Shown here one piece after another: positions 9,525 through 17,588 of a stretch of 64,000 nt of DNA. The first letter of the stretch is position 1. Each line of letters opens with the position of its first letter. Below the pieces are notes generated by a model. That model was not told where the DNA came from, made no database searches, and saw only the letters and a list, made by a program, of their open reading frames with translations. Made by a program: the position numbers and the translations under genes. Origin of the DNA: Hydrogenophaga taeniospiralis (GTDB taxonomy: Bacteria; Pseudomonadota; Gammaproteobacteria; Burkholderiales; Burkholderiaceae_C); contig NZ_JAHBAG010000001.1 in NCBI RefSeq assembly GCF_020510445.1, positions 3,200,501 to 3,264,500 of the forward strand. The letters are read 5' to 3'.

Positions 9525-9568
9525 AGCCTCGGGCGGGAAACTGTCCGGGGCTTTTTGTCAAAAGCCCC
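9525..9568 (+). terminator. Rho-independent terminator of aceE-aceF-lpdA
   Basis: AGCCTCGGGC (9525-9534) pairs with GTCCGGGGCT (9543-9552), a 10-bp stem with two G-T wobbles, followed directly by TTTTT. A second, perfect 9-bp inverted repeat overlaps it: GGGGCTTTT (9547-9555) and AAAAGCCCC (9560-9568). The two hairpins are mutually exclusive; the second could serve the convergent gene on the minus strand. Confidence 0.85.
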
Positions 9569-9585
9569 CAACCTGGTTGCACCGC

Positions 9586-10236
9586 TTATACACCCCAGCC
9601 CCGCACATAGTCCGGTGCGGGCACCGTGCACAGCGGGTCGGCCACGGGTGCCCCGCGCTGCTGCACCAGCGGCAGCACGCCGGCCCAGGCCGCCACACCC
9701 ATGTCTTCGGCATCGTCGTTGGGGCCGCCGGTGCGCACCTTGCAGGCGGCCTCGGCCAGGCTGATGCGCATCACCGTGGTGGCGGCAAACTCCTTGTCGT
9801 TGCCGCGGCGGGCATCGTGCTCGCGGCCCGGGGCCAGGTGGCGCATGAAGGTGTCGAGGGCGGTGCGCTTGTCGTCCACCTTTTCAAACGAGCCATAGAC
9901 CATGGCCGAGCGGTAGTTCATCGAATGGTTGAACGCCGAACGCGCCAGCACCAGGCCGTCGATGTGCGTCACCGTCACACAAGCCTGCGTGCCTTTGGCC
10001 AGCAGCTTGATGAGGCGCCCGCCGTTGGAGCCATGGATGTAGAGGTGGTCGTCCTCGCGCCAGCAGGCGGTGGGAATGCAGTGTGTGCCTTTCTCGTCGG
10101 CAAAGGCCACGTGGCACACATAGGCCGTGTCCAGAATGGCGTGCAGCGTGGGGGCGTCGTAGTGCGCGTTTTCGGCAATGCGGCGCACGCGGGTGCGGTC
10201 GGAGGGGACGGTGGGCTTGGAGGCGGGAGTGGTCAT
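9586..10236 (-). CDS. Pyridoxamine 5'-phosphate oxidase family FMN-binding protein
   Basis: The 216-residue protein belongs to the split-barrel PNPOx-like family, in the subgroup often annotated as flavin-nucleotide-binding or NimA-like. It shows the start of the barrel (AYVCHVAFADEKG) and the motif YIHGSNGGRLIKLL, typical for FMN contact, then a long C-terminal part with RTGGPNDD. True PdxH enzymes are related but have different C-terminal substrate residues, so the substrate is unknown. It is divergent from a MocR regulator whose aminotransferase-like domain binds PLP, so a link to vitamin B6 or amine metabolism is plausible but only inferred. Confidence 0.85.
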   Translation of the reverse strand: MTTPASKPTVPSDRTRVRRIAENAHYDAPTLHAILDTAYVCHVAFADEKGTHCIPTACWREDDHLYIHGSNGGRLIKLLAKGTQACVTVTHIDGLVLARSAFNHSMNYRSAMVYGSFEKVDDKRTALDTFMRHLAPGREHDARRGNDKEFAATTVMRISLAEAACKVRTGGPNDDAEDMGVAAWAGVLPLVQQRGAPVADPLCTVPAPDYVRGWGV

Positions 10237-10276
10237 GGCAGCGCAAATGAAGGAAGGGCTGCACTGTAGAGTGCTT

Positions 10277-10322
10277 GTGGTTCCAAATTAAGATCCAGGC
10301 TTGCACTATTTTTTGGTGCCAC
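10277..10322. promoter_or_regulatory. Putative MocR operator in divergent region
   Basis: GTGGTTCCAAA (10277-10287) and TTTGGTGCCAC (10312-10322) are inverted copies matching at 9 of 11 bases, centred about 35 bases apart between the PNPOx-like gene and the MocR gene. Widely spaced repeats of this sort are usual for MocR/PdxR regulators. Confidence 0.5.
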
Positions 10323-10337
10323 GAACCAAAGCCCGCT

Positions 10338-11798
10338 GTGGACTACCAACTGCTGTTCTCCCGCTACACCGCCACCCCGGCCCACGCGCGCTGGTCGCGT
10401 CAGCGCCAGTTGCACGAATGCCTGCGCAGCGCCATCCGCGCGGGTACGTTGGGCAGCGGTGTGCGCCTGCCCGCCACGCGCACGCTGGCGCAAGAGCTGG
10501 GGGTGTCGCGCAACACCGTGCTCTACGCCTACGACCAGCTCGCCACCGAAGGCTTTGTGCTGCCCGACCGGCGTGGCACCGTGGTGGCGCAGGCCGCCGC
10601 ACTGGCCGCCGTGCCTCTGGCGCACACCACCGCGCCACTGCGCGTGGGCCTGTCCAAACGCGCCCTGACCGTGCCCACCCGCGACGCGCCCGAGAGCCCA
10701 GCCGCCTTTGCCCCCGGTGTGCCCGCGCTCAAAGAGTTTCCGGTCACGCTGTGGCGCCGCTTGCTGGACCGCGCCTGGCGCGGCCTGCGCACCGCACAGC
10801 TCAACTACGCCGAGCCGACCGGCGAACTGGCGCTGCGCGAGGCGATTGCCAGCCACCTGCGGGTGGCACGCGGTGCGCTGCTGGACGCCAGCCAGGTCAT
10901 CATCACCGACGGCACACAGAGCAGCCTGGACCTGTGCGCCCGCGCCTTTGCCGATGCGGGCGACAAGGTGTGGATCGAAAGCCCGGGCTACCAGGGCGCG
11001 CTGGCCGCCTTCAAGGCCGCGCAGCTCAAACCCATGGGCGTGGTGGTGGACAGCGAAGGCATCGCACCCACCGCGGCCGACTGGCAGCGCCACCCACCCA
11101 AGCTGATCTACGTCACGCCCTCAAACCAGTACCCCACGGGCAGCGTGCTGAGCCTGGAGCGGCGCATGAACCTCATTGCGCAGGCGCGCAGTGCAGCCGC
11201 GCTCATCATTGAAGACGACTACGACAGCGAGTTCCGCCACGACGGGCCACCGCTCTCCTGCATGCAGGGTCTAGCGCCCGATGCGCCCGTGCTTTACCTA
11301 GGCACTTTCAGCAAGACCATGTTCCCCGCGCTGCGCATGGGCTTTGTGGTGGTGCCCGCGGCGCTGGTGACGCCGCTCAGCGCCATGCTGGCGCGCACCA
11401 CGCCACGTGGACGCGCAGCTGACCAGTTGGCGCTGGCCGAGTTCATGCACAGCGGGCAGTTCAGCCTGCACCTGCGGCGCATGCGCCGGCTGTACCGCCA
11501 GCGTCGTGATGCCCTGGTGACAGCGCTGGGGCAACAGCTGGGCGATGTGGCCGATGTGTACGGCGGCTCCGCCGGCATGCACCTGGCGCTGCGCCTGCGC
11601 AACCCGCGTGCGGACGATGCCGCCATGAGCCGCGCGCTGCAGGCCCAGGGCATCGTGGCCCCGGCGCTCAGCGAGCAGGCCATGGGCCAGCGCGTGCAGC
11701 CCTGGCGTGGTTTCTTGCTGGGTTATGCGCAGGTGCCGGTGGAGCAGATGCCGGGGCTGGTGAAGCAACTGACCACCGCCGTGCGCCGCTTTGGCTAG
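10338..11798 (+). CDS. MocR-family transcriptional regulator (GntR HTH plus aminotransferase-like domain)
   Basis: The protein has a GntR-type winged helix at the N-terminus (LPATRTLAQELGVSRNTVL), a linker, then a fold-type I aminotransferase domain. The PLP-lysine motif is visible in LGTFSKTMFPALRMGF, with the upstream IEDDYDSEFR and VTPSNQYPTG motifs. In this family PLP binding controls DNA binding. I set the start at GTG 10338 (VDYQLLF), where homologous regulators begin; this gives 486 residues. An in-frame start at 10275 would run through the operator-like repeats. It faces the PNPOx-like gene, which is its likely target. Confidence 0.9.
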   Translation: MDYQLLFSRYTATPAHARWSRQRQLHECLRSAIRAGTLGSGVRLPATRTLAQELGVSRNTVLYAYDQLATEGFVLPDRRGTVVAQAAALAAVPLAHTTAPLRVGLSKRALTVPTRDAPESPAAFAPGVPALKEFPVTLWRRLLDRAWRGLRTAQLNYAEPTGELALREAIASHLRVARGALLDASQVIITDGTQSSLDLCARAFADAGDKVWIESPGYQGALAAFKAAQLKPMGVVVDSEGIAPTAADWQRHPPKLIYVTPSNQYPTGSVLSLERRMNLIAQARSAAALIIEDDYDSEFRHDGPPLSCMQGLAPDAPVLYLGTFSKTMFPALRMGFVVVPAALVTPLSAMLARTTPRGRAADQLALAEFMHSGQFSLHLRRMRRLYRQRRDALVTALGQQLGDVADVYGGSAGMHLALRLRNPRADDAAMSRALQAQGIVAPALSEQAMGQRVQPWRGFLLGYAQVPVEQMPGLVKQLTTAVRRFG

Positions 11799-11828
11799 AG
11801 ATGCCGCCCTCTTGCCTCTGGGCCCCGG

Positions 11829-12839
11829 TCAGCATTCGATCAGCGCCTTGACCACCCCCTGCGCCGGGTCCATCAGCGTGGCAAACGCCGTGGGTACGTC
11901 GGCCAGTGGCATGCGGTGGGTGTTGAGGGCCGCGGTCGGTACCTGGCCGGCGCGCATGGCGCTCAACACGGTCTCAAAATCTTCCATGGTGGCATTGCGG
12001 CTGCCCAGCAGCGTGGCCTCGCGTTTGTGAAACTCGGGGTCTGAGAACGTGATGTTGTCCCGCACCACAGACACCAGGACGTACTTGCCGCCGTGCGCGA
12101 TGAACTGGAAGCCGCGTTCCATGGCGCGCACGTTGCCGGTGGCGTCAAACACCACGTCGTAGAAGTCGCCGCCTGTCAGCGCGCGCAGTTCCTCCAGATC
12201 GTTCGGTCCAATCAGCACGCCGGCGTGGGCACCCAGGTGCTGCTGGCAAAACGCCACCCGCTCGGGCCGGGTGTCCAGCGCCGTCACCTGGCCGCCGCGC
12301 AGGCGCGCAAACAGCAGGGCTGCCATGCCAATCGGGCCGGTACCTGCCACCAGCACGCGCTGGCCGGGTAGCACTTCGGCGCGGCGCACCGCGTGGGCAC
12401 CAATGGCCAGAAATTCCACCATGGCGGCCTGGTCCAGCGACACGCCCTCGGCCTTGCGCACAAACGGCGCGGGTACGTTGAGGTACTCGGTGAAGGCGCC
12501 GTCCCGGTGCACACCCAGCACCTGGATGTTGACGCAGCAATTGGTCTTGCCCTGCCGGCAGGCCATGCACTCGCCACAAGAGAGGTAGGGCATGACAAAC
12601 ACCTCGTCACCCGTGGCCAGTTCGCTGCCCTCGGGCGCCTCTGCCACGGTGCCCGAGATCTCGTGGCCCATGACGCGCGGGTAGGCCAGGTAGGGCTGGT
12701 TGCCGGTGAAGATGTGCAGGTCCGTGCCGCACACACCCACACGCCGCACGCGCAGCAGCACCTCATGGCCCTGGCGGGTCGGGCGGGGGTTCTCCTGGGC
12801 GCGCAGCACGCCGGGGCTTTCGCAGATCACGGTCAGCAT
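11829..12839 (-). CDS. Zinc-dependent medium-chain sugar/polyol dehydrogenase
   Basis: This 336-residue MDR-family NAD(P)-dependent dehydrogenase has catalytic zinc ligands in VGVCGTDLHIF and GHEISG. The structural-zinc loop has four cysteines (SCGECMACRQGKTNCC), and the nucleotide-binding motif is GTGPIGMAAL. The closest recognisable relatives act on sugar acids or polyols (L-threonine, L-galactonate and L-gulonate dehydrogenase-like). It lies 95 bases after the sugar-binding protein gene in the same direction, so it probably oxidises the imported sugar or a product of it. The exact substrate cannot be read from the sequence. Confidence 0.88.
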   Translation of the reverse strand: MLTVICESPGVLRAQENPRPTRQGHEVLLRVRRVGVCGTDLHIFTGNQPYLAYPRVMGHEISGTVAEAPEGSELATGDEVFVMPYLSCGECMACRQGKTNCCVNIQVLGVHRDGAFTEYLNVPAPFVRKAEGVSLDQAAMVEFLAIGAHAVRRAEVLPGQRVLVAGTGPIGMAALLFARLRGGQVTALDTRPERVAFCQQHLGAHAGVLIGPNDLEELRALTGGDFYDVVFDATGNVRAMERGFQFIAHGGKYVLVSVVRDNITFSDPEFHKREATLLGSRNATMEDFETVLSAMRAGQVPTAALNTHRMPLADVPTAFATLMDPAQGVVKALIEC

Positions 12840-12885
12840 ACGTGTCCTTTGGGTTCAAGTCGATCAGGCCAGGAGACGCCATCCC

Positions 12886-12902
12886 CCGGCGCGCGGCGCC
12901 GG
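12886..12902. repeat. GC-rich stem-loop between binding-protein and dehydrogenase genes
   Basis: CCGGCGC and GCGCCGG form a perfect 7-bp stem with a GCG loop. Such hairpins after a periplasmic binding-protein gene often stabilise its mRNA and reduce expression of the gene behind it. No T-tract is present on either strand. Confidence 0.5.
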
Positions 12903-12934
12903 AGGTGTGCTTCAGGAGAAGAGGTGGGCGCGCG

Positions 12935-13879
12935 TCAGTAGAGGACGTTCTTGGCGGCGGGGCTGTCGATGTTTTTCTTGTTCACCATCAACACACCGGT
13001 GTCGCGGAAGGCGGGAACCTTCTTGCCTTCCACCAGTTCCATCACGGTCTTCACGCCCAGGTTGCCCATCTCGTACGCGCTTTGCACGGCAATGGCTTCG
13101 ATGGTGCCGTCCTTCACAAAGCCCTGCAGGTCGGCGTTGCCGTCAAAACCGACGGCCACCACTTTGCCGGCCTTGCCAGCCTGGGCCAGGGCACGGCCCA
13201 TGCCGATGGCGGTGGGTTCGTTGGCGCCGAAGATGCCCTTCAGATCGGGATGGGCGGCCAGCACGTCGGTGGTCTGGTTCAACGCCGTGCCCATCTGCGA
13301 GTTGGAATAGAAGGGGCCGACGATCTGCAGCTTGGAGTGCTTCTTGATGTAGTCGGTGAAGCCGCCCACGCGGCCGATTTCCGAACCCGAGCCTGCGGTG
13401 TAGGACATGATGGCGATCTTGCCGGTGGTGCCAATCTTGTCGATCAGGGTCTTGGCCGACATCTCGCCAGCGGCCTTGTTGTCCGTGGCCAGGAACGACT
13501 GGTAGTAGGCCTTGCCGGCGTCGGAGGCGGCGGAGTCGATCAGCACGACGGGGATCTTGGCTTCCCAGGCTTTTTTCATGGCGGGGATCAGCGCATCCGG
13601 GTCGGAAGGGGCCAGCACGATGCCGGCCACTTTTCTGTTTACGGCGTTTTCCACCAGGGCGACCTGGCCGGCCAGATCGGTGTCGGAGGCCGCGCCCTGG
13701 AAGGTCGCGGTGTAGCCTTTCGCTTTGCTCGCGGCATCGTTCGAGCCCTTCTTCACGTTTTGCCAGAAGTCGGAGTTGGTCGTTTTCACGATCACGGCGA
13801 TCTCCTTGTCGGCCGCCATGGCCAGAGACGACGCGGCCACCAGGGTGGACGCAATCAGGGTGCTCAGCAGTTGTCTCAT
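12935..13879 (-). CDS. Sugar ABC transporter periplasmic substrate-binding protein (RbsB-like)
   Basis: The 314-residue protein has a Sec signal peptide (cleavage after about residue 22, SSLAMA/AD) and two Peripla_BP_4 lobes. Typical features include IAVIVKTTNSDFWQ at the first strand, GIVLAPSDPDALIPA and GIFGANEPTAIGMGRAL. This family (ribose/xylose/arabinose/galactose binders) delivers a monosaccharide to the cognate permease. It lies 48 bases after the permease gene in the same operon as the ATPase and the zinc dehydrogenase. Confidence 0.93.
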   Translation of the reverse strand: MRQLLSTLIASTLVAASSLAMAADKEIAVIVKTTNSDFWQNVKKGSNDAASKAKGYTATFQGAASDTDLAGQVALVENAVNRKVAGIVLAPSDPDALIPAMKKAWEAKIPVVLIDSAASDAGKAYYQSFLATDNKAAGEMSAKTLIDKIGTTGKIAIMSYTAGSGSEIGRVGGFTDYIKKHSKLQIVGPFYSNSQMGTALNQTTDVLAAHPDLKGIFGANEPTAIGMGRALAQAGKAGKVVAVGFDGNADLQGFVKDGTIEAIAVQSAYEMGNLGVKTVMELVEGKKVPAFRDTGVLMVNKKNIDSPAAKNVLY

Positions 13880-13927
13880 GTCATTCCTCTTTGTGGATGT
13901 CGTCCCGGTAAGCCCTGCCGGTAGGGA

Positions 13928-14911
13928 TCACTTGCGATGGCGCATCTGGTCGATCCACACCGTGAGCAGGATGACCAGGCCAATCAGGATCTGTTGCGTG
14001 AAGGCCGAGACGCCGGCCATGTTCAAACCGTTGCGCAGGATGCCGATCACGAAGGCGCCGATCACGGTGCCCGAGATCGTGCCGACGCCCCCGGTGAGCG
14101 AGGTGCCGCCAATCACGGCGGCCGCAATCGCGTCGAGTTCGTACATCAGCCCTTCGCTGGGCTGGGCGGTGACCAGGCGCGACATCAGCACGCAGCCGGT
14201 CAGGCCCGCCAGCAGGCCGGACAACACATAGGCGAACAGCGTCACGCGCTGCACGTTCACGCCCGAGAGGCGGGCGGCTTCCATGTTGGAGCCCACGGCA
14301 TACAGGTGTCGGCCCAGCGTGGCGCGGTTGAGCAAAATGGACACCGCCACCGCCAGCACCACCATCAGCAGCACGGGGTAGGGAATACCGACAAACACCA
14401 CGTCGGGAAAACCGTCGGCGCCGATGTTCACCACGCGCCACAGCGAACCGTTGCCCAGTTCGGCAAAGCTGTCGCCCAGGCCGCCAATGGCCTTGGCATC
14501 GGTGATCTGCAGGGCCACCCCGCGCGCGACCAGCATCATGCCCAGCGTGGCAATGAAGGGCGGCAGCTTGAGCACGGTCACGCACAGGCCGTTGATCAGG
14601 CCACACAAGGCGCCCACCAGCAGTCCGGCCAGCATGGCCAGTGGCACGGGCGCACCGGCCTTGACGGCCAGGGCGGCCACTACGCCCGCCAGCGCCAGGA
14701 TGGCGCCCACCGAGAGGTCGATGCCACCGGTGATGATCACGCAGGTGGCGGCAATGCCCAGGTAGGCGATGGAGGTCACCTGCAGGGCCACGGTCATGCC
14801 GTTGCCCACCGTGAAGAAGGCGTCGCTCGTGAAGGAAAAGATCACGATCAGGCCCAACAGGCTGGCGAGCGCGGCGAATTTCTGGAGCAGGTCTTTCTGT
14901 CGTTCGGTCAT
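13928..14911 (-). CDS. Sugar ABC transporter permease (RbsC/AraH-like)
   Basis: The 327-residue integral membrane protein has about ten hydrophobic segments. It shows the BPD_transp_2 hallmarks GGIDLSVGAILAL and AVIGGTSLTGGVGTISGT, the latter forming the cytoplasmic coupling region. I chose ATG 14911 (MTERQKDLLQ). An upstream in-frame codon at 14995 would give an arginine-rich extension overlapping the ATPase gene, which is unlikely. The gap to the ATPase stop is only 19 bases, so the two are cotranscribed. Confidence 0.93.
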   Translation of the reverse strand: MTERQKDLLQKFAALASLLGLIVIFSFTSDAFFTVGNGMTVALQVTSIAYLGIAATCVIITGGIDLSVGAILALAGVVAALAVKAGAPVPLAMLAGLLVGALCGLINGLCVTVLKLPPFIATLGMMLVARGVALQITDAKAIGGLGDSFAELGNGSLWRVVNIGADGFPDVVFVGIPYPVLLMVVLAVAVSILLNRATLGRHLYAVGSNMEAARLSGVNVQRVTLFAYVLSGLLAGLTGCVLMSRLVTAQPSEGLMYELDAIAAAVIGGTSLTGGVGTISGTVIGAFVIGILRNGLNMAGVSAFTQQILIGLVILLTVWIDQMRHRK

Positions 14912-14930
14912 GGGGTGGTCCGGGGGCGTT

Positions 14931-16493
14931 TCAGACGGGGCAGGGGATGCTGCGGCCCGAGGCGAAGTGCATGACTTCCTCCTGGCTGGTCTCACGGGTG
15001 TTCAGCACGGTGACCAGTCGCCCTTCGTGGAACACCACCACGCGGTCGGTCATGCCCATGATTTCGGGCAGCTCCGAGCTGATCATCACCACGCCGATGC
15101 CCTGACCGGCAAGCTCGTCCAGCAACTGGTAAATGGCGTACTTGGCGCCCACGTCGATGCCGCGCGTGGGTTCGTCGAAGAACAGCACCCGTGATTCGCG
15201 GAACAGCCACTTGCTGATCACCAGCTTCTGCTGGTTGCCGCCGGAGAGCAGACGCACGATCTGGCTGTTGCTGGGGGTGCGTATGTCCAGGGCCTTGATG
15301 TAGCGCGCGGCGGCGGCCTGCTCCTGGTCAAAGCGGATCATGCCCGCCAGGTTGGACACCGCCTCCATGTTGGCCAGCGTGATGTTCTGCGCCACCGTCA
15401 TCTTCAGCGCCAGACCATCGTGCTTGCGGTCTTCCGACAGATAGGCCAGGCCTTGGCGCACCGCGTCGCGTGGGGAACGGATGGCCAGCCGTTGTTTGCC
15501 CAGCATCACCCGACCCGCGTCGATCGGGTCGGCGCCAAAAATCGCGCGCGCCACCTCGGTGCGGCCCGCGCCCATGAGGCCCGCAAAACCCAGAATCTCA
15601 CCACGCCGCAGCTCGAAGTTCACGTCGTGGAACACGCCCTGGCGCGTCAGGCCCTGCACGCGCAGCAGAATGTCCGCTGTGGGCACCGAGCTGCGTTTGG
15701 GGAACACATCGTCCAGCGAGCGCCCCACCATCTTGGCCACGATCTGCTCCACGCTGGTGTCGGCAAAGCGGTCGGTGCTCACGTAGCGGCCGTCGCGCAG
15801 CACGGTCACGCGGTCCACGATCTGCGCCAACTCGTCGAGCCGGTGCGAGATGTAGACGATGCCCACGCCCGCGCGCTTGAGCTCGTGGATGATGGCAAAC
15901 AGTTTTTCCGTCTCCGACTCGGTCAGCGACGAGGTGGGCTCGTCCATGATCAGCACCTGCGCGTTGAGCGACAGCGCTTTGGCGATCTCCACCATCTGCT
16001 GCTGCGCCACCGACAGGGTTTTGACCAGCGCATCCGGTGCAATGTGCAGGCCCAGCCGGTCCAGGCAGTGCTGGGCGTTGCGCCGCAGCGCCGCGCGGTC
16101 GATCAGCCAGCCTTTGCGCGGCTCGCGGGCCAGGAAGATGTTTTCAGCCACCGACAGGTGGGGCACCAGGTTCAGTTCCTGGTGGATGATGGCAATGCCC
16201 ACCGCCTCGGAGTCGGTGGTGGAGCGGAACTGGCAGGCCTCGCCCCGGTAGTGCAGGGCGCCCGCGTCGGGCTGGTACTGGCCGCTGATGACCTTCATCA
16301 GCGTGGATTTGCCCGCACCGTTCTCGCCGCACACCGCATGCACTTCGCCGCGCCGCACTTCCAGGCTCACACCGTCCAGTGCCAGCACCCCGGGGAAGCG
16401 TTTGGTGATGCCCTCCAAGCGCAACAGCACGGCAGCGGTAGCGGCTGGGCTGGGCGCCTCGGCATGGACGGGATCGGGCGCGGATGGCGGCAA
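14931..16493 (-). CDS. Sugar ABC transporter ATP-binding protein with two nucleotide-binding domains (RbsA/AraG-like)
   Basis: The roughly 520-residue duplicated ATPase has a first Walker A GENGAGKST, first signature LSVAQQQ, first Walker B VLIMDEPTSSL, second signature LSGGNQQK and second Walker B VLFFDEPTRGID. The second Walker A is degenerate, as is normal in this family. I placed the start at TTG 16493 because CAGGAG lies six bases before it. A GTG at 16547 is in frame but has no ribosome binding site and would sit almost on the operator at 16554. The leader carries palindromes for the adjacent FadR-type regulator. Confidence 0.9.
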   Translation of the reverse strand: MPPSAPDPVHAEAPSPAATAAVLLRLEGITKRFPGVLALDGVSLEVRRGEVHAVCGENGAGKSTLMKVISGQYQPDAGALHYRGEACQFRSTTDSEAVGIAIIHQELNLVPHLSVAENIFLAREPRKGWLIDRAALRRNAQHCLDRLGLHIAPDALVKTLSVAQQQMVEIAKALSLNAQVLIMDEPTSSLTESETEKLFAIIHELKRAGVGIVYISHRLDELAQIVDRVTVLRDGRYVSTDRFADTSVEQIVAKMVGRSLDDVFPKRSSVPTADILLRVQGLTRQGVFHDVNFELRRGEILGFAGLMGAGRTEVARAIFGADPIDAGRVMLGKQRLAIRSPRDAVRQGLAYLSEDRKHDGLALKMTVAQNITLANMEAVSNLAGMIRFDQEQAAAARYIKALDIRTPSNSQIVRLLSGGNQQKLVISKWLFRESRVLFFDEPTRGIDVGAKYAIYQLLDELAGQGIGVVMISSELPEIMGMTDRVVVFHEGRLVTVLNTRETSQEEVMHFASGRSIPCPV

Positions 16494-16553
16494 TGCAAAC
16501 TCCTGTAGGGCAGTCAAAAGCACCGAAACAGCGGAGGTTTGCGCCACGGCAAA

Positions 16554-16597
16554 TTGGTAAGGCTGCCTGACGCGATCGGGTAATTTGGCCTTACCAA
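16554..16597. promoter_or_regulatory. FadR-type operators upstream of the sugar ABC operon
   Basis: TTGGTAAGGC (16554-16563) and GCCTTACCAA (16588-16597) are perfect inverted copies. The second lies within the local palindrome TTGG-CCTTA-CCAA (16585-16597). The TGG-N5-CCA form matches the consensus of FCD-subfamily GntR regulators, and similar sites precede the regulator gene itself. Further TTGGT/TTACC half-sites follow up to about 16650. Confidence 0.65.
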
Positions 16598-16726
16598 TGT
16601 GGGTGGATGTATCGGTATTTACCCGGCATCTTGGTTGGTAACGGGTAAAAATGGCGCAAAAAAAACCTGTGCAAGTGCACAGGCCTGACCACGCGAGCCG
16701 TGGTGCGGCGGTTGGCGTTCAGGGGG

Positions 16727-17437
16727 TCAAGACCATTCGCGGCGGTTGTTTTCGACCCAGCGCTGTTCCGAGGCCAGCAGGTGCATGCGCAGGGCGGTTT
16801 GCGCGGCCAGTACGTCGCGGTTTTCCAGGGCCCGCAGGATGGCTTCGTGTTCTTGCAGTGCGGCGGCCCAGGTCTGGCCCGATTCGGAATGGGCGCTGAG
16901 CCGTGCGGCAATCGGGCTGTGGCGCTCGTCGAACAACTCGCCCACCAGGCGCTCCAGCACGGCATTGCCGGTCATCGCGGCCAGAGCCTGGTGGAACTGG
17001 CGGTCGAACGGCAGTGGAGAACGGTTTTGCGCGATGGCGGCCAGCATGTCGTCCAGAATCTGGCGCAACGCCTGCAGTGCCTCCGGCGTGGCCTTGCCAC
17101 AGGCCATCATCACCACCGTGCCTTCTATGGCTGCGCGGGCCTGCATCAGTTCGATAGGGCTTTCGCCCATGGTGGCCAGGGCCTGCGGCTTGCGCTGGGC
17201 CTGGTTGCACGCATACACGCCAGCGCCCATGCGCACTTCCACGCTGCCCTCGATCTCCAGCGCAATCAGGGCTTCGCGCACCGAGGGGCGCGATACACCC
17301 AGTTGCTGGGCCAGGTCTCGCTCGGGTGGCAGGCGCATGCCGGCGGTGTAATTGCCCTTGTCGATGTAGGCGCGTATCTGGTCGGCAATTTGTTGGTACA
17401 GCCGACGGTTGTCAACCTGTTTGAGTGGGTCCAGCAT
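16727..17437 (-). CDS. GntR/FadR-family regulator with FCD ligand-binding domain
   Basis: The 236-residue protein has an N-terminal winged helix (MRLPPERDLAQQLGVSRPSV, then REALIALEIEG) and a C-terminal all-helical FCD domain from about residue 90. The FCD histidines in FDRQFHQALA and MHLLASEQ are consistent with metal-dependent binding of a small organic acid. GGAGAA precedes ATG 17437. The gene lies upstream of the sugar ABC operon in the same direction, and operator-like palindromes occur before both. It is therefore the likely local repressor, controlling itself and the transporter. The effector is unknown but could be a sugar acid. Confidence 0.92.
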   Translation of the reverse strand: MLDPLKQVDNRRLYQQIADQIRAYIDKGNYTAGMRLPPERDLAQQLGVSRPSVREALIALEIEGSVEVRMGAGVYACNQAQRKPQALATMGESPIELMQARAAIEGTVVMMACGKATPEALQALRQILDDMLAAIAQNRSPLPFDRQFHQALAAMTGNAVLERLVGELFDERHSPIAARLSAHSESGQTWAAALQEHEAILRALENRDVLAAQTALRMHLLASEQRWVENNRREWS

Positions 17438-17502
17438 GGGTTCTCCGCGTGGGCTGCAGTTTATGCGACGGCAAGGCGAGGCCCAGGGTGGGGTGGCCCA
17501 TG

Positions 17503-17544
17503 TGGTCAGGCCAATTTATGCTCCACTGTACTGGCCTTACCAGT
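17503..17544. promoter_or_regulatory. FadR-type operators upstream of the regulator gene
   Basis: Two palindromes, TGG-TCAGG-CCA (17503-17513) and ACTGG-CCTTA-CCAGT (17530-17544), lie 66-107 bases upstream of the regulator start. They share the TGG-N5-CCA layout and even the CCTTA core with the site before the ABC operon, which points to autoregulation. Confidence 0.65.
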
Positions 17545-17588
17545 TTATGCAATGGGGGCGCTGACGCACCCGTCCGTTGGCGTTCTCA

